DNA of 60,068 nt from an uncultured Synergistales bacterium (GCA_905234075.1 CAJOGI010000009.1:1-60068); one strand, 5' to 3'; counted from the stretch's first letter, positions 52,225 to 60,017 are shown. The notes: generated by a model not told the origin, from the sequence alone. Program-made: numbers and translations.

Positions 52225-52604
52225 AACAAAATTCCTCCTGTTATAGAATTTTTGTTCTTCCGACTGCATTTAGGCAGCCCGAAAAACAATGCTCGATATT
52301 TTATTTTTTAAGTCGATAAAAATCAATAGGCAGTTCGGCATGATTATTAAATCAATTTTGAAGTCGCTGCAAAAATTTTCACAATAAACGGAAAAAAATA
52401 TTTGGTATAAATTTTTTGAGGGCGCGTTAAAAATTTTTGGGCTCTTTAATTTTTTGGGGACGAAAAAATTTTTTGATTCTATTTTTTTGAGAAGCTCCGT
52501 AAAATTTTATGAGGTCTGAAAAATTTTAATGCTCTTGTAATTGTAAAAGTAGTTGCAAAAAAAATATTCCTCCTTCATAATATTTACAAAGGAGGAAAAT
52601 TTCA
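52225..52604. other. 380-nt divergent intergenic region
   Basis: AT-rich; holds GATTCTA repeat copy 4 (52475-52564). Several A-run/T-run junctions precede it. No RNA gene or riboswitch fold was recognised before the small gene or mgtE. Confidence 0.55.
52475..52564 (+). repeat. GATTCTA interspersed repeat, copy 4
   Basis: GATTCTATTTTTTTGAG, AAGCTCCGTAAAATTTTATG, GAAAAATTTTAATG, TTGTAATTGTAAAAGTAG, TTGC. It is the closest match to copy 1. Confidence 0.75.
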
Positions 52605-52889
52605 ATGTCGTTTATTATAAAGCGCGTAATAAATAATGCAACATACGTGTATGAAGTAACAAGCTACCGTGATAAGCAGGGCAGGCCGCGAAATAAACAG
52701 AAATGTCTTGGAAGATTTGACGAGGAAGAAGGCGTGCTGTTCTCATCAAAAAGAAAACTTCCGGCAGAAATTAAGAAAATCAAAACGATCACAACAAAAA
52801 TAAAAATTGTACGTAAGAAAAAAACATCAGCCGCAAGCAAAACTAAATACAAGACTAAAACTACAGGCAAAACAAGGAGCAAAGAATGA
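52605..52889 (+). CDS. Small basic protein resembling the N-terminus of IS1634-type transposases
   Basis: 94 residues. The first ~45 (YVYEVTSYRDKQGRPRNKQKCLGRFDEE, read in parts) match the start of IS1634/IS4-like transposases; residues ~50-94 are almost only Lys, Thr, Ser and Arg. No catalytic DDE part exists and the frame is intact, so this looks like a retained stand-alone domain, perhaps a DNA- or RNA-binding protein. A strong AAAGGAGG precedes the ATG. Its stop overlaps the mgtE start (ATGA). Confidence 0.65.
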   Translation: MSFIIKRVINNATYVYEVTSYRDKQGRPRNKQKCLGRFDEEEGVLFSSKRKLPAEIKKIKTITTKIKIVRKKKTSAASKTKYKTKTTGKTRSKE

Positions 52890-54241
52890 GAGACTTAGAA
52901 GAAATTAAAGAAGAAATAAAAACACTAATCGAAGCAAAAAATATCAGAGAGCTTAGAACTTTAATTGAAGATATGAATGACGCGGACTTAGCCGACATTC
53001 TCGAAGCACTCGAGCCGGAGCAGAGCGTTATTTTGTTTCGTATGCTTCCAAAAGATATGGCCGCAGAAGTTTTCGCGCACTTGATACCGGACGCAAAAGA
53101 AGCTCTAGTTTCAAAACTGACAGCTCCCGAAATTGGAGGCATTGTCGATGAATTATTCTTGGACGACGCGGCAGACTTGGTTGAGGAACTTCCTGCCGAT
53201 GTCGTGAAAAAAATTTTAGAGAGCGCAAGCCCGGAGACCCGGCGCGGAATTAATCAGCTCCTACAGTATCAGGAAGACACCGCCGGAAGCATAATGACGA
53301 CCGAGTATATTTCTTTGAGGCCGGATATGAACGTTGAAGAATCTTTCAAACACATACGCGAAGTCGGAATGGACAAAGAAACTTTATATACCTGTTACGT
53401 TACTGACCCTAAAGGAATTTTAATCGGCGTTGTTACAGTCAGAACGATGCTGTTATCTCAATACGCTGACAAGATAGCGGACATAATGACCGATACAAAT
53501 TTAATCAGCGTCAACACGAACGACGACCGCGAAAAAGTTACGGAGCTTTTCCAAAAATATGACTTCATGGCAATTCCTGTCGTCGATTCACAAAATCATT
53601 TAGTCGGAATTGTAACGGTCGATGACGCTATGGAAGTCTTAGAAGAAGAAAGCACGGAGGACTTTCACAAAATGGCAGCCATTCTTCCGATTGACGAGCC
53701 TTATCTCTCAATGGGAATTGCAGAGCTTGCAAAGAAGCGAATAATTTGGCTAATGGTCTTGATGATTTCGGCGACTCTCTCCGGGCAGATATTGACGCAC
53801 TATCAATCTGTCTTCGCTGCCCTGCCGGCTTTGATAGCGGCTATTCCGATGTTAATGGACACGGGCGGCAACGCAGGCTCGCAGTCCTCGACTCTCGTAA
53901 TTCGCGGAATTGCTGTGGGCGAGTTAAAAATTTTTGACGCTCTCAAAGTTCTTTCAAAAGAGATTAGAGTAAGTCTTTTAGTCGGCGGCGGCCTTGCTGT
54001 CGTAAATTTCTTCTATAAGTACGCAATGAGCGGAGACTTTCTGCTTTCATTGACTGTCGGGATAAGTTTATTTGCCACCGTAATTTTTGCTCAGACTGTC
54101 GGAGGAATGTTGCCGCTGTTGGCGAAGGCTCTGGGCTTTGACCCGGCGTTGATGGCTGCTCCGATAGTTACAACGATTGTTGACGCAGGGAGCTTGACGA
54201 TGTATTTCATGGTTGCGAGCAGAATTATGAGCGTCAGTTAG
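52886..54241 (+). CDS. mgtE: MgtE magnesium transporter
   Basis: 451 residues: N-terminal acidic MgtE_N helices (~1-125), two CBS domains (SIMTTEYISLRPDMNVEE; ADIMTDTNLISVNTNDD) and a five-helix pore part with MDTGGNAGSQSSTLVIRGIAVGE. A Mg2+-gated channel. Usual length. Translation is coupled to the small basic protein upstream; no M-box riboswitch was recognised. Confidence 0.95.
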   Translation: MRDLEEIKEEIKTLIEAKNIRELRTLIEDMNDADLADILEALEPEQSVILFRMLPKDMAAEVFAHLIPDAKEALVSKLTAPEIGGIVDELFLDDAADLVEELPADVVKKILESASPETRRGINQLLQYQEDTAGSIMTTEYISLRPDMNVEESFKHIREVGMDKETLYTCYVTDPKGILIGVVTVRTMLLSQYADKIADIMTDTNLISVNTNDDREKVTELFQKYDFMAIPVVDSQNHLVGIVTVDDAMEVLEEESTEDFHKMAAILPIDEPYLSMGIAELAKKRIIWLMVLMISATLSGQILTHYQSVFAALPALIAAIPMLMDTGGNAGSQSSTLVIRGIAVGELKIFDALKVLSKEIRVSLLVGGGLAVVNFFYKYAMSGDFLLSLTVGISLFATVIFAQTVGGMLPLLAKALGFDPALMAAPIVTTIVDAGSLTMYFMVASRIMSVS

Positions 54242-54244
54242 TGT

Positions 54245-54294
54245 CAGGTAGGAGTTAGGAAGTAGGAGTTAGGAGTTAAAAAAAATTCTCCTCA
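54245..54294. repeat. Heptamer array between convergent mgtE and nfeD
   Basis: TCAGGTAGGAGTTAGGAAG, TAGGAGT, TAGGAGT, then an A-run and CTCCTCA, the last bases of which are the nfeD stop codon. A possible two-way terminator. Confidence 0.7.
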
Positions 54295-55572
54295 CTCAAT
54301 TATTAATGTCATGCCGTCAACTGCTTTGACAGTTCCCGAAGAGCCTGCCGCGAGATTTCCTGACTCCGTTCTCGCTCTCCATATCTCGCCGTGACACGAG
54401 ACCTGCCCGAAATTTTTTTCGCTCAAGTCCGAAATTATTTCAACGTTTAAGCCAATCATTCCTGACTGCCCCGTCGAGACTTTGCGCCGAAAACCCTTTA
54501 ATATTAAATAAGCCATGAAGGCAAAACAAATTCCAAGCGCGAGAGCTATTCCGACTATTACGGACATTGAGACCTGAAGGAGCTCTCCGCCCGGCGCACG
54601 GAACAAAAATACTCCGCCTAAGCAAAATACGGGGAGGCCGAGAAGAGTTAAGACCCCCGAAGTCCCTGCGGTTAAGTCTATGATCATTAGAATAATCCCG
54701 GCGATTATTAACACTATTCCGGCCCAGTTGAACGGCAGCATCTTTAATCCTATCGAGCCAAGCACGAGCATAACGCCTCCCGCAGTTCCGAGCATGAAGC
54801 CGCCCGGCGTGATGATCTCGAAAAAGATAGCCATAATTCCGCCGGAGATTAACAAATATGCAATTTGAGGGTCTGAAACGAACTGAATAATTTTTTCGCT
54901 GAAGGACATCGCAGCCTTTGAGACTTTTACTTCTTTGTCAAAATTTATTTTTACAAAGTTCGAGCCGACTTTCACGCGCCGCCCGGAAATTGCTTTAATT
55001 AATGAATTTACATCGCCGGCTATGACATCGATGACTTTATTTTTTAATGCCTCTGTCGCCGTTAATGAAATGCTTTCCTCAATCATTTTTTCCGTGATTT
55101 CCTGATTGCGCCCTCTCAACTGAACAACGGAACGCATTTGAGCTTTCAAGTCGTTCATAATTTTTTTGCTCATGTCGCTCTCTTTTATGTCCTCGCCTGA
55201 AGCCACAACGGGGTGAGCCGCGCCTATGTTCGTTCCCGGTGCCATAGCCGCAACGTGAGCAGACTGGACGATAAAAGCCCCTGCGCTAGCCGCACGTCCC
55301 CCCGGAGGTATCCAGACAGCTACAGGAACTTTTGAGGCTAGAATAGACTGCACGACCCCGCGCATTGATTCAACGAGTCCGCCCGGAGTGTCGAGCTGAA
55401 AAATTATCAGAGCGTCGCCGTTATTTTCGGAATTTGCGATAACTTCTTTGACAAATTCTTCCATTTGAACGCCGACAGTTCCGTTTAATTCAGCAAGCGT
55501 TACATCGCTCCGCGCCCAAGCGCATGACGCGCTAAGGACAAAAATAAAAATTAATGCAAAAATTTTTTTCAT
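54292..55572 (-). CDS. NfeD/ClpP-class membrane serine protease
   Basis: 426 residues. Signal peptide (MKKIFALIFIFVLSASCAWA), a ClpP-like protease domain (FQLDTPGG, GRAASAGAFIVQSAHV with the nucleophile Ser; Lys in DMSKKIMND), then four to five membrane segments (~235-370) and a C-terminal OB-fold NfeD domain (GQSGMIGLNVEII). The long NfeD form acts on stomatin-like membrane proteins. No stomatin gene is adjacent. Confidence 0.88.
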   Translation of the reverse strand: MKKIFALIFIFVLSASCAWARSDVTLAELNGTVGVQMEEFVKEVIANSENNGDALIIFQLDTPGGLVESMRGVVQSILASKVPVAVWIPPGGRAASAGAFIVQSAHVAAMAPGTNIGAAHPVVASGEDIKESDMSKKIMNDLKAQMRSVVQLRGRNQEITEKMIEESISLTATEALKNKVIDVIAGDVNSLIKAISGRRVKVGSNFVKINFDKEVKVSKAAMSFSEKIIQFVSDPQIAYLLISGGIMAIFFEIITPGGFMLGTAGGVMLVLGSIGLKMLPFNWAGIVLIIAGIILMIIDLTAGTSGVLTLLGLPVFCLGGVFLFRAPGGELLQVSMSVIVGIALALGICFAFMAYLILKGFRRKVSTGQSGMIGLNVEIISDLSEKNFGQVSCHGEIWRARTESGNLAAGSSGTVKAVDGMTLIIE

Positions 55573-55576
55573 CTTT

Positions 55577-55608
55577 TACTTCCTACCTCCTACCTCCTAA
55601 TTCCTACT
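55577..55608. repeat. Heptamer array supplying the nfeD ribosome site
   Basis: On the minus strand TAGGAAT, TAGGAGG, TAGGAGG, TAGGAAG, TAAAAG, ATG. It fills the whole der-nfeD gap, and its AGGAGG/AGGAAG is the only ribosome site in front of nfeD. Confidence 0.7.
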
Positions 55609-56969
55609 TAATCTTTATCCTTTCCTCTCCAAAAAGTTCTGACAGGAGTGCCGGTGAAATCTTCGAGCTCACGCAATTTATTTTTAACATGATTTTCAAA
55701 TGAAGAATTAACTAATTCGGGCTTGTTCACGAAAAATATAAAAGTCGGGGGCAATGCGTCAGCCTGTGAGCAGTAATAAACTTTCAGAGCCCGGCCTTTC
55801 TTATCCGAAGGAAGTCTGTCGAACGCAAGAACATCGCGCATTAAACGATTTAATAAATTCGTGGCTATTCTTTTCTTGCGATTTTCATTGACGGTTAAGA
55901 CGGTCTGAATAATTTTATTGATCCCCCGTCCGTTCAGAGCCGAAGCAAAAATTACAGGCGCGTAACTCAAGAACGGCATATCGTCGCGAATTTTTTTCAT
56001 TAACTCGTCAGCAAGATTATTACTCTTACTTCCTACCTCCTCCCTCCTAACTCCTGCCTGTATTAAGTCCCATTTATTGAGGATGATAATTAAGCCCTTG
56101 CCCTTTTGAACAACATGAGCGGCGATTTTTTTGTCCTGATCCGTGCAGGGCTCGCGGGCGTCCATTAATAATAAAGCTATGTCTGCTCTGTCAACGGCGG
56201 CTAGAGTCCTGACGAACGAATAATATTCTAAATCGCCGTCAAATTTTGAACGCCGTCTCAAGCCTGCTGTGTCGATAATTCTAAAATTTTGGCCGTCGAT
56301 ATTTATTGCCATGTCAACGGGGTCGCGTGTCGTCCCGGCTATCGGGCTGACGAGTGAACGCTCCGACTTTGTAATTTTATTCAGAAGCGAAGATTTCCCG
56401 ACGTTGGGCTTGCCTGCGATTACTAATTTAATTTCGTTCTCATCGTCAGAAAAATTTTCTCCGTAATCTTCCGGCAAAAGTTCCGTTACTAAGTCGAGAA
56501 GCTCATCAATGCCTCGCTTATGCAGTGCGCTGATTGATAAAACATTTTCAAAGCCGAGCGAATAAGCATCATTTATTAAATCATCGTGCTTGGGGTCGTC
56601 GAGTTTATTCATGGCGACGATTACGGGCTTGCTATTGCCTGCGGCTTTGCGTATAAAGTCGGCGATTTCTTCGTCGGAACTCGTTACTCCGTCGCGTCCG
56701 TCAAGCATGAAAATTATTAAATCACATTCCTTCACGGCCTCGTCAACGTGATTTTTAATGCCCCTGCTAAATTCCGTGTCCTCTCCGAAAATTCCGCCGG
56801 TGTCGATGACGTAAAAATTTTTTCCGCGATGCTCACATTCTCCGTAGAGCCTGTCCCGTGTAACTCCGGGCATGTCGTCAACTATTGCGTCGCGCTTGCC
56901 CGTAAGCCTGTTAAAGAGCGATGATTTACCGGCGTTAGGCCGTCCTATTATTGCAGCTATTCCGGGCAT
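55608..56969 (-). CDS. der: Ribosome-assembly GTPase Der (EngA)
   Basis: 453 residues with two GTPase domains: GRPNAGKSSLFN / DTGGIFGE / MNKLD and GKPNVGKSSLLN / DTAGLRRRS / LNKWD, then the KH-like C-terminal domain (PSDKKGRALKVYYCSQ, TPVRTFWRG). It is needed for 50S assembly. After the second NKWDLI the reading has a ~13-residue stretch QAGVRREEVGSKS encoded by a heptamer array (56027-56060), a surface-loop insertion in an otherwise standard protein. Confidence 0.95.
   Translation of the reverse strand: MPGIAAIIGRPNAGKSSLFNRLTGKRDAIVDDMPGVTRDRLYGECEHRGKNFYVIDTGGIFGEDTEFSRGIKNHVDEAVKECDLIIFMLDGRDGVTSSDEEIADFIRKAAGNSKPVIVAMNKLDDPKHDDLINDAYSLGFENVLSISALHKRGIDELLDLVTELLPEDYGENFSDDENEIKLVIAGKPNVGKSSLLNKITKSERSLVSPIAGTTRDPVDMAINIDGQNFRIIDTAGLRRRSKFDGDLEYYSFVRTLAAVDRADIALLLMDAREPCTDQDKKIAAHVVQKGKGLIIILNKWDLIQAGVRREEVGSKSNNLADELMKKIRDDMPFLSYAPVIFASALNGRGINKIIQTVLTVNENRKKRIATNLLNRLMRDVLAFDRLPSDKKGRALKVYYCSQADALPPTFIFFVNKPELVNSSFENHVKNKLRELEDFTGTPVRTFWRGKDKD
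56027..56060. repeat. Heptamer array inside the der coding sequence
   Basis: Minus strand: CAGGCAG, GAGTTAG, GAGGGAG, GAGGTAG, GAAGTA. In frame with der it encodes QAGVRREEVGS without a stop. It is the same unit as in the intergenic arrays. Confidence 0.8.
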
Positions 56970-56971
56970 TT

Positions 56972-57958
56972 TTATTTACCGTGCATATATTCTGCAAGAG
57001 CGTCGCCCTTCAACCCTGCCGCAAGCCCGACGGCTAATTTAATTCTTGCCTGATAGGGCGATAACATTCCGCCGCTTATTAATCCCATGTCCAAGAGCTG
57101 TGCCGCGCTTCCCTCATAATTTTCCGTAGCCTGAACAATTCCGCTGGGGTATCGCGAACTTAACACAACCGGAATTTCAGCTTTCAATAGTTTTCTAAGG
57201 AGCGGCACCCATGACGAAGGCACGTCCCCGTCTCCAAGTCCCGATATTATGAGCCCGTCAAGCTCGTCGGAAAATTTTTTATCGAGCAGTGCGCGAAGAA
57301 TAACATCATTATCGCCGAGCGAAGCTGACAAAATCGGAATATTTCTTGCAAGCGGCATAATCATTTTTTGAATATATCTATGACGCGGAAATCTTAACGA
57401 AATATAATTTCCTGAAGGCTGTGAAAAAACTCCTAAAGGCGATTCAGGAAACGCGAGCAGACTTCCCCTGTTGAAATTTGAAATTCTCAACACGTCCGCC
57501 GGTGCGTAAATTGCGTCCTGTATGCAAATTAAAACTCCTTTGCCGACGCATCGTCCCGACAGTGCCGCCCTGACAGCCTGAGTTAATCTTAAATGTGTCT
57601 CGCTGTTCATAGAGTCCGCGTTGAAAATCGAGCCGGTAAAAATTAACGGAGGATTCAAATCCCAAACTAAGTCGGCAAAGTATGACAGCTCCGAAATTGC
57701 TTGAATGCCGCACGTCAGAACAACGCCCCTCGCACCTTCATCGTGCACTAATGACGTTACCATGCTGATCAATTCTCCGCACATTCTCAGCGTGTAATTT
57801 GAGGCCGGTTGAAAGCTCCACTTTTGAAAATTTACATGCTCTTTCATATCATCGGGCAGAAGGGCATATAATTCTTCAGTACTTAATTCTCTGTCGTCCT
57901 GATGTTGAACTATCCGCCCTCCTGCCAATAAAACTACAATTTTGTCTCTATTATCCAT
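56972..57958 (-). CDS. Asparaginase-fold protein lacking the catalytic threonines
   Basis: 328 residues with the overall L-asparaginase pattern (VVLLAGGRIVQ, VVLTCGIQAISELSYF, PLIFTGSIFNADS, GLGDGDVPSSWVPLL, a C-terminal domain ending GLAAGLKGD). The catalytic GGT becomes GGR and the HGTDT motif becomes CGIQA, so both nucleophile Thr and the triad Asp are gone. It is probably not an asparaginase; it may bind a ligand or act with the next gene, der, which starts 2 nt on. AAGGGAG precedes the ATG. Confidence 0.75.
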   Translation of the reverse strand: MDNRDKIVVLLAGGRIVQHQDDRELSTEELYALLPDDMKEHVNFQKWSFQPASNYTLRMCGELISMVTSLVHDEGARGVVLTCGIQAISELSYFADLVWDLNPPLIFTGSIFNADSMNSETHLRLTQAVRAALSGRCVGKGVLICIQDAIYAPADVLRISNFNRGSLLAFPESPLGVFSQPSGNYISLRFPRHRYIQKMIMPLARNIPILSASLGDNDVILRALLDKKFSDELDGLIISGLGDGDVPSSWVPLLRKLLKAEIPVVLSSRYPSGIVQATENYEGSAAQLLDMGLISGGMLSPYQARIKLAVGLAAGLKGDALAEYMHGK

Positions 57959-58009
57959 AAAAAAATTTTTAGCTCCCTTAAATTAGGAAATGAATTGCAA
58001 CAAGTATTA

Positions 58010-58074
58010 TATAATACTCACTCTGCAAAAGACGGAGCGGTTAATTTTTAATGAGTGTTATAATTTTTTCACTC
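58010..58074 (+). promoter_or_regulatory. metQ promoter region with inverted repeat
   Basis: TATAAT at 58010-58015 and a perfect extended -10 TGTTATAAT at 58056-58064. TATAATACTCACT (58010-58022) pairs imperfectly with AATGAGTGTTATA (58050-58062), 11 of 13, spanning the second -10. The second -10 also lies in the loop of a GAGTG/CACTC stem (58053-58074). This could be an operator. Confidence 0.4.
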
Positions 58075-58102
58075 AAAATAAAATCGAAAGGAGTTTTATT
58101 TT

Positions 58103-58930
58103 ATGGCGAAAAAATTTTTGATCGCGTTTGTTTTGGTGCTTGCTCTTGCGTTCAGCGCGTGCGCAGATACCGTAGTCAGGCTTGGAGTTACCGGCAGCGT
58201 CTATGACGAAATGTGGCAGCCGGTTAAAGAAATGCTGGCGAAGCAGGGAATTACCCTTGAGGTTATTCAGTTCACGGACTACGTAACGCCTAACAGGGCA
58301 CTTGCGGACGGAGACATTGATCTTAACGGCTTCCAGCATAGAATTTATCTTAAAGATGAAATCGAGAGCAGAGGCTATAAAATCACGAACATAGCAAATA
58401 CTTTTGTCGTTCCCCTTAATCTTTACTCAACAAAAATTAAAACACTTGACGAGATTAAAGACGGCGATGTTATAGCAATTCCCAACGACCCGACGAACGG
58501 CGGACGCGCAATAAAAGTTCTGGCGACTTCCGGGCTGTTCACGCTCAAAGAGGGCGCAGGCTTCAATCCCACAAAAGATGACATAGCGTCGTATTCTAAA
58601 AAGATCACTATTCAGGAACTCGCAGCCAACACGATACCTTCAGCTCTTCCCGACATCACCGCAGGCGTTATTAATGACACATACGCGCTTGATTACGGTC
58701 TGAAGGCCAGCGATGCTGTTTATGCTGACCAGGCACGCGAGCAGGAATACTGGAACTTAATTGCCGCAAGAACGAGCGACCTTGAAGACCCTGCTAAACT
58801 TGACGCTTATATTAAAGTCGTCAATGCGTATCAGAGCGAAGAAATGAAAGCGCATCTCTCAAAACTTTACGGCGGATTTTTCAGACCCGTAGGCTGGGAC
58901 GAGGGATTATTAACGCCTTTCATTAAGTAG
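58103..58930 (+). CDS. metQ: NlpA/MetQ-family substrate-binding lipoprotein
   Basis: 275 residues. Signal with a lipobox-like FSAC (Cys20), then RLGVTGSVYDEMWQPVKEML, DGDIDLNGFQHRIYL, VVPLNLYSTKIKTLDE and AIPNDPTNGGRAI, diagnostic of the MetQ binding protein for D/L-methionine ABC import. The -3 residue Phe is atypical, so lipidation is likely but not certain. Permease and ATPase (metI, metN) are not in the window. AAAGGAG precedes the ATG. Confidence 0.88.
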   Translation: MAKKFLIAFVLVLALAFSACADTVVRLGVTGSVYDEMWQPVKEMLAKQGITLEVIQFTDYVTPNRALADGDIDLNGFQHRIYLKDEIESRGYKITNIANTFVVPLNLYSTKIKTLDEIKDGDVIAIPNDPTNGGRAIKVLATSGLFTLKEGAGFNPTKDDIASYSKKITIQELAANTIPSALPDITAGVINDTYALDYGLKASDAVYADQAREQEYWNLIAARTSDLEDPAKLDAYIKVVNAYQSEEMKAHLSKLYGGFFRPVGWDEGLLTPFIK

Positions 58931-58962
58931 GCAGTACCTAAATCCTAACTCCTAACTTAATC
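58930..58962. repeat. Heptamer array forming the ksgA 3' end
   Basis: Between convergent metQ and ksgA. On the minus strand TTAGGAG, TTAGGAT, TTAGG encode the last codons LGVRI and the stop of KsgA. Confidence 0.7.
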
Positions 58963-59717
58963 CAGTCCTCACAGCTTAAATCTTCGGCGCGGATATTTTC
59001 ATCAATGCCGAGCGAATTAAAAATTTCCTGCCATTCAGAAATATTAATATCCATAAAACCTTTGAGATTATTTAATAAAGTCTTGCGGCGATGAGCAAAG
59101 CCCCGATGAAGCAAATCGCTCCATGAAGAATTTTTTATTAAGTCGAAATTTTTTTCAATCGATATTTCAACAACAGCCGAGTCAACTTTAGGAACGGGCC
59201 GGAAACAATTACGCGAGACGCTTTTTACAATGCGTGCCTGTCCCATTGCCTCAATAGTAACGCCCAAAGGATAACGCTCTTTAGTGTCGGCCGGAGCAAT
59301 AATTCTCAATGCGGCTTCTTTTTGCAGCATGAATAGAAAGTACCTGAGGCCAAGCTCTGAAAATTTTAATAACTTCCAGATTAGCGGCGTTGTTATGTTG
59401 TATGGAATGTTAGCTATAACTTTATTAGGGAAAGGATTTAATGACGAGTAGTCGAATTTTACAGCATCACCCCAGTGAAGATGAAAATTTTTTTCGTGCT
59501 GTTCTAACTCTTCAAGCTCAGGGCGCAGTCTCTCGTCAAGTTCGATTGAATGAAGGCAGGCTATTTTCTTTTCAAGCAAAGCCCTAGTCAAAACCCCATG
59601 ACCCGGCCCAATTTCGAGCACGCAGTCATTTTCTTTCAAGTCTGCACATGAAATTATTTCGGCTAAAATATTTTTGTCAATTAGGAAATTTTGTCCAAAA
59701 CGTTTTAACGGTATCAT
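58938..59717 (-). CDS. ksgA: 16S rRNA dimethyladenosine transferase KsgA (RsmA)
   Basis: 259 residues: RFGQNFLIDKN, EIGPGHGVLTRALL (SAM loop), ANIPYNITTPLIW (catalytic NIPY) and VDSAVVEI. It dimethylates two adenines at the 3' end of 16S rRNA. The start is ATG 59717; the frame runs open upstream through tRNA-Leu, an artefact. The tRNA 3' end is 12 nt upstream, with no Shine-Dalgarno between. The C-terminal LGVRI is heptamer-encoded. Confidence 0.94.
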   Translation of the reverse strand: MIPLKRFGQNFLIDKNILAEIISCADLKENDCVLEIGPGHGVLTRALLEKKIACLHSIELDERLRPELEELEQHEKNFHLHWGDAVKFDYSSLNPFPNKVIANIPYNITTPLIWKLLKFSELGLRYFLFMLQKEAALRIIAPADTKERYPLGVTIEAMGQARIVKSVSRNCFRPVPKVDSAVVEISIEKNFDLIKNSSWSDLLHRGFAHRRKTLLNNLKGFMDINISEWQEIFNSLGIDENIRAEDLSCEDWIKLGVRI

Positions 59718-59729
59718 AAATTTTTTATC

Positions 59730-59816
59730 TGGTGCCCGAGAGAGGACTCGAACCTCCACGAACTTGCGCCCACTAGAACCTGAATCTAGCGCGTCTACCA
59801 ATTCCGCCACCCGGGC
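59730..59816 (-). tRNA. tRNA-Leu (anticodon CAG)
   Basis: 87 nt including an encoded CCA. Acceptor GCCCGGG pairs with CTCGGGC (one wobble/mismatch). D-arm GGCGGAATTGGTAGACGC, anticodon stem-loop CTAGA-TTCAGGT-TCTAG, long variable arm GTGGGCGCAAGTTCGT, T-arm GGAGGTTCGAGTCCTC. The variable arm and anticodon fix the identity. It is on the same strand as ksgA and 12 nt upstream. Confidence 0.95.
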
Positions 59817-59839
59817 ATTTTATTTTTAATGCGGAAAAT

Positions 59840-59867
59840 ATTTTAGCAAGATATAAATTTTTTGCAA
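59840..59867 (-). promoter_or_regulatory. Promoter for tRNA-Leu-ksgA
   Basis: Minus strand TTGCAA, 16 bp, TAAAAT preceded by TGC (extended -10). It is located 24 nt before the tRNA 5' end. Confidence 0.6.
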
Positions 59868-59926
59868 GTCTTAAAATTTTATGATAAACTCTTTTCCTTA
59901 TCAAACAACTAAAATTTTAGAGAGAG

Positions 59927-60017
59927 AAATTTTTTACCACTACATTTACACCTACAAAAATTTTTATTTTTTAGAGACTTCATAAAAATTTTCAAAGCCG
60001 AATCAAAAAATAGAATC
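59927..60017 (-). repeat. GATTCTA interspersed repeat, copy 5 (inverted)
   Basis: Minus strand GATTCTATTTTTTGATTC, GGCTTTGAAAATTTTTATG, AAAATTTTTGTAGGTG, TAAATGTAGTGGTAAAAAA. Same order of blocks as copies 1-4, in a region with no gene to the window end. Confidence 0.7.

Noticed and set aside
52565-52604. Mg-sensing (M-box) riboswitch before mgtE
   Set aside because: The leader is short and AT-rich with no recognisable M-box helices, and mgtE is coupled to the small gene upstream.
52605-52889. Insertion sequence
   Set aside because: No catalytic transposase part, terminal inverted repeats or target duplication were seen around the transposase-like N-terminal domain.
59718-59810. N-terminal extension of KsgA by 31 residues
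   Set aside because: These codons are the translation of tRNA-Leu (AELVDALDSGSSGRKFVEVRVLSRAP is the well-known spurious product of this tRNA). KsgA starts at 59717.
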